Numbered from the stretch's first letter, positions 1-6,254 are shown. The stretch: DNA of 8,182 nt from Immundisolibacteraceae bacterium (GCA_019090185.1 JAHRWJ010000328.1:1-8182), one strand, 5' to 3'. Notes: a model not told the origin generated them from the sequence alone. Program-made: numbers and translations.

Positions 1-114
1 CTGATTCGAGGCTGGGGCGGTTATCCGGACGGGGTCGCCTTTGCGGTTTTACTGTTTAATATTGCAGCGCCGCTAATTGACTATTTCACCGTGCCAAAGG
101 CTTATGGACAGTAG
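1..114 (+). CDS. rsxD: Electron transport complex subunit RsxD/RnfD, C-terminal end (partial)
   Basis: Only the last 37 codons are present; the frame is open from base 1 and ends in TAG at 112-114. The peptide contains [20 protein letters not shown] followed by [15 protein letters not shown], which matches the C-terminus of RsxD/RnfD ([14 protein letters not shown]... PLIDYYT in E. coli). RsxD is an integral inner-membrane subunit of the Rsx/Rnf complex and carries a covalently bound FMN, but that site lies upstream of this window. The visible part is the last transmembrane helix and a short tail. It is followed after 20 nt by rsxG, as in the usual rsxABCDGE order. The identity is secure from both sequence and neighbours. 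Confidence 0.93.
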   Translation: MIRGWGGYPDGVAFAVLLFNIAAPLIDYFTVPKAYGQ

Positions 115-134
115 TTTTAACAAATTTACAGAGT

Positions 135-785
135 ATGCTGCCGGTGAGTGAGTCTCTATCTTCATTGCGCCGTAATGGATTGCTGTTGGCTGCGGTTGCC
201 ATGTTGGCCGCCTCGTTGTTGGCTGCTATCGACCATTGGGCGCGGCCGCGGCTGGAATTTAACCGGGCCGAGGCGTTGCGGGCAGAATTGGGCGAGTTGG
301 TGCCACCGACTTTGCATGATCAACCCCTAGACCAGGGGGTGGCTGTGTTGCGGGCCGAGGCGCTGGGTCAAGGTGAGCAGAAGCTTTATCGAGCACTGTT
401 AAAGGGCAAGGTCACCGCGGTGTTAATCACAGCAGTGGCGGCCGATGGCTACAATGGAGCCATTCGTCTGCTGCTGGCGGTCTCTGCCGATCAGGAAATA
501 CTCGGCGTTCGGGTGCTGGAACATCGAGAAACCCCGGGGTTGGGTGATGCCATCGAGCGGCGCAAAAGCGACTGGGTTGATGGCTTTGCAGGTCGGTCGC
601 TGGTAGATCCGGCTTCAGCCGGTTGGGCGGTGCGTAAAGATGGCGGCCAGTTTGACCAATTCACCGCCGCAACCATCACCCCGCGGGCTGTTGTAGGTGC
701 AGTGAAACGGGCGCTGGAATACGTAGAACAACATCACCAGCAGCTGTTTGCTGTTGAGTCAGCCGACCACGAACAGAGTAGGTAG
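135..785 (+). CDS. rsxG: Electron transport complex subunit RsxG/RnfG, FMN-binding
   Basis: This 216-residue protein is a periplasm-facing flavoprotein subunit of the Rsx/Rnf complex, which moves electrons between NADH or ferredoxin-type carriers at the inner membrane and in E. coli keeps SoxR reduced. A single N-terminal membrane anchor covers about residues 14-32, followed by an FMN-binding domain. Family signatures are ADGYNGAI (103-110), [10 protein letters not shown] (129-138) and the flavinylation motif [10 protein letters not shown], in which Thr180 should carry FMN by a phosphoester bond. The motif has Ala where E. coli has Gly (TAAT for TGAT). Length is close to the 206 residues of E. 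coli RsxG. The Shine-Dalgarno sequence is weak: AGAG at 130-133 sits very close to ATG 135, and an in-frame GTG at 144 is spaced better, so the start is uncertain by three codons. The next gene begins 8 nt after the stop. Confidence 0.94.
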   Translation: MLPVSESLSSLRRNGLLLAAVAMLAASLLAAIDHWARPRLEFNRAEALRAELGELVPPTLHDQPLDQGVAVLRAEALGQGEQKLYRALLKGKVTAVLITAVAADGYNGAIRLLLAVSADQEILGVRVLEHRETPGLGDAIERRKSDWVDGFAGRSLVDPASAGWAVRKDGGQFDQFTAATITPRAVVGAVKRALEYVEQHHQQLFAVESADHEQSR

Positions 786-793
786 GTTTGGGA

Positions 794-1495
794 ATGGATA
801 TTAAAAACATAGCGGCTGACGGGCTCTGGCACAACAATCCCGCGCTAGTGCAGATACTGGGGTTATGCCCGCTGCTGGCGGTTAGTGGCACCGTGGTCAA
901 TGCGCTTGGTTTGGGGCTGGCCACCCTATTAACGTTAATGTTGTCCAATTTACTGGTTTCATTGGTCCGCAACCACCTGTCAGATGAAGTTCGCATACCG
1001 GTGTTTGTGATGATTATTGCGGCGGTCGTTACCAGCATTGAGTTGCTGTTGAGCGCCTGGTTTTATCAGCTCTATTTAGTTCTTGGCATTTTTATTCCGC
1101 TAATCGTGACCAACTGCGTGATCATCGCCCGTGCTGAGGCGTTTGCGTTTCGGCATTCGCCGTTACCGGCGTTGGCTGATGGCCTGTTTATGGGGGTTGG
1201 GTTTACTCTGGTGTTGGTGGTGCTTGGGGCGTTCCGTGAGCTAATCGGCTATGGCACTCTGTTACGACAGGCCAATTTACTGTTTGGTCCGATTGCCGAC
1301 AACTGGACCCTGGTGCTGGCCGAGGGCTATCAAGGCTTTCTGTTAGCCGTGTTACCACCAGGCGCTTTTTTGGGGCTTGGGTTGTTAATTGCGGCCAAAA
1401 ACATCATTGATCGGCGAATCAGCCAGCGTCAGTCATCAGTGGTTGAAACCGTAATCGCAGCACCTGTGCCAGCTTCACTCTCTCCTAATAAATAG
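794..1495 (+). CDS. rsxE: Electron transport complex subunit RsxE/RnfE
   Basis: This 233-residue integral membrane subunit of the Rsx/Rnf complex belongs to the NqrDE/RnfAE family. About six hydrophobic segments can be seen, near residues 17-37, 38-58, 68-89, 93-113, 128-148 and 181-201. Cys25 (in LGLCPLLAV) and Cys108 (in VTNCVII) occupy the half-helix positions that, in related RnfA/E and NqrD/E proteins, bind an iron-sulfur cluster inside the membrane. [13 protein letters not shown] and the AVLPPGAF loop are strongly conserved. I chose ATG 794 because MDIKN aligns with the E. coli N-terminus MSEIKD and an AGGTAGG-like site lies about 7 nt upstream; a TTG at 788 in the same frame would add only two residues. 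The C-terminal tail after about residue 210 is polar and poorly conserved. The gene lies 8 nt after rsxG and 9 nt before nth. Confidence 0.95.
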   Translation: MDIKNIAADGLWHNNPALVQILGLCPLLAVSGTVVNALGLGLATLLTLMLSNLLVSLVRNHLSDEVRIPVFVMIIAAVVTSIELLLSAWFYQLYLVLGIFIPLIVTNCVIIARAEAFAFRHSPLPALADGLFMGVGFTLVLVVLGAFRELIGYGTLLRQANLLFGPIADNWTLVLAEGYQGFLLAVLPPGAFLGLGLLIAAKNIIDRRISQRQSSVVETVIAAPVPASLSPNK

Positions 1496-1504
1496 ATTCA
1501 GTCG

Positions 1505-2149
1505 TTGAAAAAATCAGATCGTCAGCAGATGTTTGAGCGGCTCAGAGAAGCCAACCCTAATCCAACCACCGAGCTTAATTACAGCAGCTCATTCGAGTTA
1601 TTGATTGCGGTTATTCTGTCGGCTCAGGCGACCGATGTTGGCGTCAATAAGGCCACCGATAAGCTCTATCCGGTTGCGAATACCCCACAAACGATTGCGG
1701 ATCTAGGGGTTGATGGGTTAAAGCAATACATTAAAACCATTGGTCTGTTTAACGCTAAAGCCAATAACGTCATTAAGACCTGCCAGATGCTGCTGGAACT
1801 CCACGATGGCGAGGTACCTCGCGACCGGGCCTCGCTTGAAGCGCTGGCAGGTGTGGGTCGTAAAACCGCCAATGTGGTGCTTAACACCGCTTTTGGTGAG
1901 CCCACCATGGCGGTGGATACGCATATTTTTCGTCTGGGCAATCGCACCGGTTTAGCCAAAGGAAAAACCCCTTTAGCGGTCGAGAAAGGGCTGGTAAAAA
2001 ATATCCCAGCTGAGTTTCTGCGCGACGCTCATCACTGGTTAATATTGCATGGCCGTTACACCTGCGTGGCACGTAAGCCCAGGTGTGGTTCCTGCATTAT
2101 CGAAGATCTGTGTAGTTTTAAGCAGAAAACTGAACTGGAGCAGAGTTAG
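1505..2149 (+). CDS. nth: Endonuclease III (DNA glycosylase/AP lyase)
   Basis: This is a 214-residue bifunctional base-excision repair enzyme: it removes oxidised pyrimidines such as thymine glycol and cleaves the abasic site by beta-elimination. The helix-hairpin-helix ALAGVGRKTANVVL carries the catalytic Lys120, and VDTH carries the catalytic Asp138. The C-terminal 4Fe-4S cluster ligands are Cys187, Cys194, Cys197 and Cys203 (C-x6-C-x2-C-x5-C). All six residues have the same numbers as in the E. coli enzyme, which supports the TTG start at 1505 (KKSDRQQMFERLR aligns with NKAKRLEILTRLR). No ATG lies near and the Shine-Dalgarno sequence is poor, so translation may depend on coupling to rsxE, which ends 9 nt upstream. 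The position directly after rsxE is the same as in E. coli and Pseudomonas. DUF1841 follows after 2 nt. Confidence 0.98.
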   Translation: MKKSDRQQMFERLREANPNPTTELNYSSSFELLIAVILSAQATDVGVNKATDKLYPVANTPQTIADLGVDGLKQYIKTIGLFNAKANNVIKTCQMLLELHDGEVPRDRASLEALAGVGRKTANVVLNTAFGEPTMAVDTHIFRLGNRTGLAKGKTPLAVEKGLVKNIPAEFLRDAHHWLILHGRYTCVARKPRCGSCIIEDLCSFKQKTELEQS

Positions 2150-2151
2150 CC

Positions 2152-2583
2152 ATGTGGGGTGAAGATAGATCGAGTTTGCGGCAGATGTTTACCACTGCCT
2201 GGCAGGACTTTGAGGCAGGTAAGCCACTTGATAAGCAAGCCCAAATGATTGCCGATGTGGTGGCGATTCATCCGGAATATCATGCGGCTATTGGTAGCGG
2301 TGGTGCGCTAGAGAAAGAGTTTGATGGCAGTGACGGTCAGAGCAATCCATTTTTACATATGGCCATGCACATCGCGGTACGGGAACAGCTTTCTATTGAC
2401 CGGCCACCGGGTGTGGTCAAAATTCATCGCAAACTGACCAATCGGCTTGGTGACCTTCATGAGGCAGAGCATCAGATGGTCGAGGCGCTAGCGGAGACCC
2501 TCTGGAATGCCCAGCAAAACAACCAGGAACCAGACATAGAAGATTATGTTCGGGGCCTAAAGAAACGGCTAAAGCAGCTCTAG
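2152..2583 (+). CDS. DUF1841 family protein
   Basis: This 143-residue protein is soluble, has no signal peptide or membrane segment, and is of unknown function. I recognise the DUF1841 pattern: an N-terminal DRxxLRQxFxxAW segment (5-17), IADVVAIHPEYH (33-44), NPFLHMAMHIAVREQ (65-79), DRPPG (83-87), and GDLHEAEHQMVEALAETLW (100-118). It looks mostly helical. Three His pairs are spaced i,i+4: His40/His44, His69/His73 and His103/His107, the last followed by Glu111. This could form a metal site, which is my inference. The start ATG lies 2 nt after the nth stop, and the upstream GGAGCAGAG within nth can serve as Shine-Dalgarno, so the two are almost certainly translationally coupled. The same nth-DUF1841 neighbourhood is known in Pseudomonas. 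It appears to be the last gene of the rsx operon. Confidence 0.88.
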   Translation: MWGEDRSSLRQMFTTAWQDFEAGKPLDKQAQMIADVVAIHPEYHAAIGSGGALEKEFDGSDGQSNPFLHMAMHIAVREQLSIDRPPGVVKIHRKLTNRLGDLHEAEHQMVEALAETLWNAQQNNQEPDIEDYVRGLKKRLKQL

Positions 2584-2595
2584 AGAGCGTTATTT

Positions 2596-2612
2596 GCAGC
2601 TTGAATAGCTGC
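2596..2612. terminator. Weak hairpin in the convergent gap (possible terminator)
   Basis: GCAGCT (2596-2601) and AGCTGC (2607-2612) form a 6-bp perfect stem with a TGAAT loop, 12 nt after the DUF1841 stop. There is no clear U-tract on either strand, so it may only help to end the rsx-nth-DUF1841 transcript. A second small inverted repeat, AAAGC-G-GCTTT, follows directly. Termination here is not certain. Confidence 0.3.
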
Positions 2613-2624
2613 TTAAAGCGGCTT

Positions 2625-2656
2625 TAGATCGGCCAGATACTAGATCAACTAGATCA
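2625..2656. repeat. Three TAGATC repeats at the end of gloA
   Basis: TAGATC occurs at 2625-2630, 2641-2646 and 2650-2655. The last two sit in a direct repeat CTAGATCA (2640-2647) and CTAGATCA (2649-2656), with a 9-bp period. The second copy covers the gloA stop codon. No function is evident; it may be chance or replication slippage. Confidence 0.45.
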
Positions 2657-3040
2657 GATTTTTGTTTGCACTAACTCCAGTTTGTAACCATCAGGGTCTT
2701 CTACGAAAGCGATTACCGTGGTGCCGTGCATCATCGGCCCGGCGTCACGCACCACATTGCCACCGCGCTGGCGAATCAGGTCACAGGTTCGATAGGCGTC
2801 ACTCACCTCGATGGCAATATGACCAAAGGCATCACCCAGCTGGTAGTCACTGGTGTCCCAGTTGTGGGTCAACTCAATGGTGGCGCTATTTTCTTCATCG
2901 CCATAGCCAACAAAAGCCAGGGTAAAGCGGCCCTCGGTAACCTCATGTTGGCGTAATAATTTCATCCCCATCACCTCGGTATAAAAGCTGATCGAAGACT
3001 CCAGGTTGGCTACTCGTAGCATGGTGTGTAGCAGTCGCAT
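2654..3040 (-). CDS. gloA: Lactoylglutathione lyase (glyoxalase I)
   Basis: This 128-residue cytoplasmic metalloenzyme converts the hemithioacetal of methylglyoxal and glutathione into S-lactoylglutathione, the first step of methylglyoxal detoxification. The protein begins [10 protein letters not shown] and contains LAFVGYG (41-47), YGHIA-like AFGHIAIEV (71-79) and [18 protein letters not shown] (107-124). The metal ligands His5, Glu56, His74 and Glu122 are all present at the same numbers as in E. coli GloA, a Ni-type enzyme. The frame stays open 22 codons further upstream, but homology begins at ATG 3040, which has AGGA 8 nt before it. It is a single gene: it converges on the rsx-nth operon and diverges from tRNA-Phe. 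I found no convincing sigma-70 promoter for it in 3041-3110. The short version ends soon after Glu122, so the C-terminal tail is a little shorter than in E. coli (135 residues). Confidence 0.96.
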   Translation of the reverse strand: MRLLHTMLRVANLESSISFYTEVMGMKLLRQHEVTEGRFTLAFVGYGDEENSATIELTHNWDTSDYQLGDAFGHIAIEVSDAYRTCDLIRQRGGNVVRDAGPMMHGTTVIAFVEDPDGYKLELVQTKI

Positions 3041-3048
3041 CGGGCTGA

Positions 3049-3052
3049 TCCT
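3049..3052 (-). promoter_or_regulatory. gloA ribosome binding site
   Basis: Read on the minus strand, AGGA lies 8 nt before ATG 3040. This decides the gloA start against the longer open frame that begins at 3106. Confidence 0.75.
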
Positions 3053-3096
3053 GTTGAATGACAAAAAGTAGAATTTTAATTGGTTTAATCTGGCTG

Positions 3097-3106
3097 TTGT
3101 CGACAA
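3097..3106. promoter_or_regulatory. Palindrome between gloA and tRNA-Phe (possible operator)
   Basis: TTGTCGACAA is a perfect 10-bp palindrome. It lies 57 bp upstream of the gloA start and 7 bp upstream of the -35 box of the tRNA promoter. Its site between two divergent units would suit a regulator of either, but a 10-mer palindrome is short and no regulator is encoded nearby. Confidence 0.3.
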
Positions 3107-3113
3107 ATTTTGC

Positions 3114-3142
3114 TTGACGATTAGCCTTCAAATCGTTTTAAT
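3114..3142 (+). promoter_or_regulatory. Sigma-70 promoter of tRNA-Phe
   Basis: TTGACG (3114-3119) and TTTAAT (3137-3142) are separated by exactly 17 bp. Transcription should begin near 3149, giving a leader of about 70 nt before the tRNA. The sequence just after the -10 (CGGCCCTCG) is GC-rich, as is usual for promoters under stringent control; that reading is inference. The early leader can form a small CCCT/AGGG hairpin at 3149-3159. Confidence 0.75.
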
Positions 3143-3221
3143 ACACGGCCCTCGCAGGGGTCGATTTAACCGTTCTGGTAGCACTTTGCGAGGTCTTGCC
3201 GTTTTAGGTAACCAATCAAAC

Positions 3222-3294
3222 GGCCAGGTAGCTCAGTCGGTAGAGCAGGGGACTGAAAATCCCCGTGTCGACAGTTCGATTCTGTCCCTGGCCA
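3222..3294 (+). tRNA. tRNA-Phe (anticodon GAA)
   Basis: All arms of the cloverleaf are present. The acceptor stem is GGCCAGG/CCTGGCC (7 bp). The D arm is GCTC-AGTCGGTA-GAGC. The anticodon stem GGGGA/TCCCC holds the loop CTGAAAA, with anticodon GAA at 3255-3257 (standard positions 34-36). The variable loop is GTGTC, and the T arm is GACAG-TTCGATT-CTGTC. The 73-nt body has A73 as discriminator and closely resembles E. coli tRNA-Phe. After A73 the genome reads CATTAT, so CCA is not encoded and would have to be added by tRNA nucleotidyltransferase. It has its own promoter upstream, and the next terminator is about 60 nt downstream, so it is probably a single-gene unit. Confidence 0.97.
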
Positions 3295-3355
3295 CATTAT
3301 TTTATTGTTTCAACGGGTGTTTAAATTTGGCCGTGTTGATAGCAATTAATAGATA

Positions 3356-3398
3356 CCAAAAAGCCCGTTCTAGCCTTAGGCTAAAACGGGCTTTTTGG
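3356..3398. terminator. Bidirectional rho-independent terminator
   Basis: A 14-bp perfect arm pair (CCAAAAAGCCCGTT at 3356-3369 with AACGGGCTTTTTGG at 3385-3398) encloses one C/A mismatch, then a 5-bp TAGCC/GGCTA stem with a TTA loop. On the plus strand the GC core is followed by TTTTT, which ends the tRNA-Phe transcript. On the minus strand the complementary A-run gives TTTTT as well, ending the DUF1329 gene whose stop codon lies 11 nt away. Confidence 0.93.
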
Positions 3399-3409
3399 TT
3401 ATTGAACTA

Positions 3410-4675
3410 TTAGTTGAGCTGTCTAGGTAGTGCTTCTGGTGTGAAGTCTGCGGGATTGGATTTTGGGTTGTAATTCCAGTCCTGTCCTTGATAGAGAACA
3501 GTGGCATGCAGGCGCTGAATGTCCATGACCGAAACAATCGTTACTTTAGGGCCACTTTGAGACTCGTTCCATTTGCCCTGGTTAAAGCCAATGGAAAGCA
3601 CTCGCCAGAGCTCGTTTTTACGGTCAAAATATTCGCCACCCCAAAATAGGGGTGCGTTGGTCTGAGCGCCGACATACATGATGCGGTGATGAACCAGGTG
3701 AGAGGTCGGCGGGGTGCCTTTCAGTACCCATACTTCCTGTGGCGAAAAGTTGTCTTTGTAGTTCCAGTAGGGGGCTCTATCGAGCATCATTGCAGGAAAT
3801 CGTTCAGCGGGTTTGCGGGCGTCGAGGTTTAGTGGCTGAATTTGGCTTTCGCTGGCACCGAGGATCCAGCGTTTCTCAAGCAACTCCCAGCTGTCATACC
3901 AGGTCGGGTCAAGGTTGATGGCAAAAGTTTCGTCAGTTAGCAGATCGGTTGCAGATACCGGGTCGGCCCATGAGCCACTGGAGAGGCGACGAACGCGACG
4001 AATGCTCTTGATGTAGGCGTAGACATCGGCCAGCCGCGCGTCGGTATAGTTAACCGTGAGGATGCCAATACCACGGGTATCCTGCGGATATAGATTGATC
4101 AATGACTCATATTTGACCAGGTTCTCGTCGATAGTATGCGGAGCGTAGACACGCCCGGTCATCAAAAATCGCTTGAAACGCCAGCCTTGTTCTCGTTGTA
4201 GGCCCTTTTTACCGTCTATCACCAGAAAGTACATGGGGTTGAGATCCATGGTGTCGCCGATCCAGCCGGTGCGTAGCATGTTGTAGGTTAGTTTTATGCC
4301 GGCGTCTGGATCATCAAGTGATAGATCAGGAAAGGGGATGCCAGAGGTATGGCCAACCAGGCGGTTTTGGTCATCCAGTGATGATTCTCCCCGATGAAGC
4401 TCGGTGAGTCGGGCTACCTCAGGGTTACCGTTGATGAGTTCCCCGGCGGGCTGGAGGGGCATTTCAAAGCCGAATTCTCGAATCAGCCTTTCCTGGCTAG
4501 TGGGTAGCAGGTCGGCGATGCGGTGACCATCGAGGGTTTTGTCTAATAGCTGGTCGATGGTGGTGGCATTGAGGACAGTGCCTGCGGCGACTTCTTCTGC
4601 GTGTAGTAACGAACTGCTCAGCGGTAGGGCAATGAGGCTGGTGGCTATCACTCCTCGAATGAGTCTGTTTTTCAT
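3410..4675 (-). CDS. DUF1329 domain protein, exported (downstream paralogue)
   Basis: This 421-residue protein is of unknown function. An N-terminal signal peptide (basic MKNRLIRG, hydrophobic core to about residue 24, likely cleavage after LLHA at 26) sends it out of the cytoplasm. There is no lipobox Cys. The rest is one DUF1329 domain, a family thought to have a LolA/LolB-like fold and often linked to the outer membrane. Notable segments are the conserved LDGHRIADLLP (48-58), IPFPDLSLDDP (113-123), GWRFKRFLMTGR (164-175), SIRRVRRLSSGSWADP (224-239), WYDSWELLEKRWILG (259-273) and LHATVLYQGQDW (389-400). ATG 4675 has GGGAG 9 nt upstream. It is about 74% identical to the protein of the upstream neighbour over an ungapped 395-residue mature region. 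It lies between two strong terminators and is probably transcribed alone. No DUF1302 or RND partner is near. Confidence 0.88.
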   Translation of the reverse strand: MKNRLIRGVIATSLIALPLSSSLLHAEEVAAGTVLNATTIDQLLDKTLDGHRIADLLPTSQERLIREFGFEMPLQPAGELINGNPEVARLTELHRGESSLDDQNRLVGHTSGIPFPDLSLDDPDAGIKLTYNMLRTGWIGDTMDLNPMYFLVIDGKKGLQREQGWRFKRFLMTGRVYAPHTIDENLVKYESLINLYPQDTRGIGILTVNYTDARLADVYAYIKSIRRVRRLSSGSWADPVSATDLLTDETFAINLDPTWYDSWELLEKRWILGASESQIQPLNLDARKPAERFPAMMLDRAPYWNYKDNFSPQEVWVLKGTPPTSHLVHHRIMYVGAQTNAPLFWGGEYFDRKNELWRVLSIGFNQGKWNESQSGPKVTIVSVMDIQRLHATVLYQGQDWNYNPKSNPADFTPEALPRQLN

Positions 4676-4922
4676 ACTGGATCACTCCCAACATTAAATT
4701 GGCCGGATCGTTAAACCTGGCGTTTGGGGGCGTCCCTGCCCAAAATTCTATTTTCTGGTTTGTAATTACAGAGTAATTTTGTCGCTCCGTTTCTAGCAAG
4801 TAATTATTTGTTGATCATCCGAGTCTGAGTGTTTAGCAGATACCATGCAACTAAAATTTGCGGTGATATTTACTAATAGTGTTAGATGGAAGGGGCTCGC
4901 CCAGGGTTTTGCAGTGACGCAC
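4676..4922 (-). other. 5' region of the downstream DUF1329 gene
   Basis: Between the terminator of the upstream paralogue and ATG 4675 lie about 250 bp without a gene. This stretch must hold the promoter of the downstream copy. I see only weak candidates, such as TAGAAT read on the minus strand near 4750 without a good -35. An imperfect hairpin, TTTGGG/CCCAAA (arms 4723-4728 and 4739-4744), would lie in the leader about 50 nt before the start codon. It has no U-tract and is not a terminator. Confidence 0.5.
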
Positions 4923-4956
4923 AAAAAACCCGCTCTGGCAGCAATGCCAGAGCGGG
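4923..4956 (-). terminator. Rho-independent terminator of the upstream DUF1329 gene
   Basis: CCCGCTCTGGCA (4929-4940) and TGCCAGAGCGGG (4945-4956) form a perfect 12-bp GC-rich stem with a 4-nt loop. On the minus strand it is followed by six T (A-run at 4923-4928). It stands 26 nt after the stop codon at 4983 and separates the two DUF1329 genes into different transcripts. Confidence 0.95.
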
Positions 4957-4982
4957 CGAATGGTTTATTGATATCTGAAAAC

Positions 4983-6254
4983 TTAGTTCAGTTGGCGTGG
5001 TAGCGCAGCCGGGGTGAAATCCTCAGGGTTGGCTTCAGGGTTAAAAGCCCAGTCTTCGCCCTGGTAAAGAACCGTAGCGTGCAGTCGCTGTACATCGGCG
5101 ATCCAGACAATGCTTGCTGTTGGACCTACCTGACCGTCATCCCATATTTTGTTGTTGAAACCAATCCTCATTAGACGCCAGAGTTCGCCCTTTTTGTCGT
5201 AAAAATCGTTGGCCCAAAACAGAGGTGCATTTGGCGCGGTGCCAATATACATGATGCGATGGCTAACCAGGTGGGACGGCGGTGGGGTGCCTTTGAGCAC
5301 CCAGACTTCTTGTGGGGAATACTCATCGTTGTAGTTCCAGTAGGGGGCCTTGTCTAACTGCATCGCTGGAAAGCGCTTTTTGGGGTCTTTGGAGTCTAAA
5401 TTAATTGGACCGACCGTGCTGTTACTGGCGCCCAGGATCCAGCGTTTTTCCAGGAGTTCCCAGCTGTCATACCAGGTCGGGTCCAGGTTGGCCCCGAAGG
5501 TTTCGTCGGTGAGAATGTCGGTCGCAGAAACTGGATCAGCCCAGGAGCCACTGGAAAGGCGGCGAACCCGGCGAATACTTTTGATGTATGCATAGACATC
5601 CGCCAGTCTGGCATCAGTGTAGTTAACCGTGAGGATGCCAATGCCACGAGTATCCTGTGGGTATAGATTTATCAGTGACTCATACTTGACCAGTTCTTCA
5701 TTGAGTATGTGGGGTGCCGAGATTCGGCCCGTCATTAGGTAACGTTTAAAGCGCCAGCCTTGCTCACGTTGTAGCCCTTTTTTGCCATCAATCACCAGGA
5801 AATACATGGGATTTAGGTCAAGGGTATCTCCGGTCCAGCCGGTTCTTAACAGGTTGTAGATTAATTTTAGACCGGATTGAGGATCATCCAGGGAGAGATC
5901 AGGAAAGGGGATTCCAGTGGTGTGATTAGCCAGGCGCATATCACTGTCGAGGGAGGCTTCACCCTTGTGCGCTTCAGTTCGCTGGATTACTGTTTCAGAG
6001 CCCAGTAATTCTACCGAGCGAGGCACTAGCTTCATTTCGAAGCCAAATTCTCGTATGAGTCGATTAGTGGAGTCAGGGATCAGATCACTGATCATATGAC
6101 CATCGAGGGTTTTGCCCAGTAGCTGGTCAATCGAGCCAGCATTCAGCATGGTTCCGCTAGTGACTTCCTCAGCAGTTAATGGAGTGCTTAATAGCATGGT
6201 AGTGATAATTGCTGTCGGCAGTTTGTAATGCCTTGAAAAGCTGTTTAACATCAT
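4983..6254 (-). CDS. DUF1329 domain protein, exported (upstream paralogue)
   Basis: This 423-residue protein is the paralogue of the next gene downstream. A signal peptide covers residues 1-28 (hydrophobic TAIITTMLLSTPLTA, cleavage likely before EEV) without a lipobox. The mature part is one full DUF1329 domain and aligns with the other copy without a gap. By hand count about 291 of 395 residues are identical, including an unbroken 59-residue block (188-246). Differences gather in the N-terminal segment at about 75-95 and in the C-terminal third. Both proteins end in LPRQLN. ATG 6254 has GGGAG 6 nt before it; a second ATG follows directly. A good sigma-70 promoter is at 6447-6475, giving a leader of about 186 nt, and a strong terminator follows the gene. 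Function is unknown; a periplasmic or outer-membrane-associated role in handling lipid-like ligands is inference from the proposed fold. Confidence 0.88.
   Translation of the reverse strand: MMLNSFSRHYKLPTAIITTMLLSTPLTAEEVTSGTMLNAGSIDQLLGKTLDGHMISDLIPDSTNRLIREFGFEMKLVPRSVELLGSETVIQRTEAHKGEASLDSDMRLANHTTGIPFPDLSLDDPQSGLKLIYNLLRTGWTGDTLDLNPMYFLVIDGKKGLQREQGWRFKRYLMTGRISAPHILNEELVKYESLINLYPQDTRGIGILTVNYTDARLADVYAYIKSIRRVRRLSSGSWADPVSATDILTDETFGANLDPTWYDSWELLEKRWILGASNSTVGPINLDSKDPKKRFPAMQLDKAPYWNYNDEYSPQEVWVLKGTPPPSHLVSHRIMYIGTAPNAPLFWANDFYDKKGELWRLMRIGFNNKIWDDGQVGPTASIVWIADVQRLHATVLYQGEDWAFNPEANPEDFTPAALPRQLN

Noticed and set aside
788..793. TTG 788 as rsxE start
   Set aside because: ATG 794 aligns with the E. 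coli start and is better spaced from the Shine-Dalgarno-like AGGTAGG.
676..1038. 120-codon minus-strand frame antisense to rsxG/rsxE
   Set aside because: It is a shadow of two well-identified genes, with no ribosome binding site or family signature.
3041..3106. 22-codon N-terminal extension of gloA from ATG 3106
   Set aside because: Homology with E. coli GloA begins at [10 protein letters not shown] (ATG 3040), metal ligand numbering fits that start, and AGGA lies 8 nt before it.
3114..3413. 99-codon plus-strand frame covering the tRNA-Phe gene
   Set aside because: It includes the tRNA promoter, the tRNA and the terminator, and has no recognisable protein features.
4497..4799. 100-codon minus-strand frame across the start of the downstream DUF1329 gene
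   Set aside because: It lies in another frame over the signal peptide and leader; its second half is an out-of-frame reading rich in His/Arg, typical of a shadow.
3410..6254. Tandem DUF1329 genes as a mobile or phage cassette
   Set aside because: No transposase, integrase, terminal inverted repeats or duplicated tRNA end was found; the tRNA-Phe 3' sequence is not repeated in the window.
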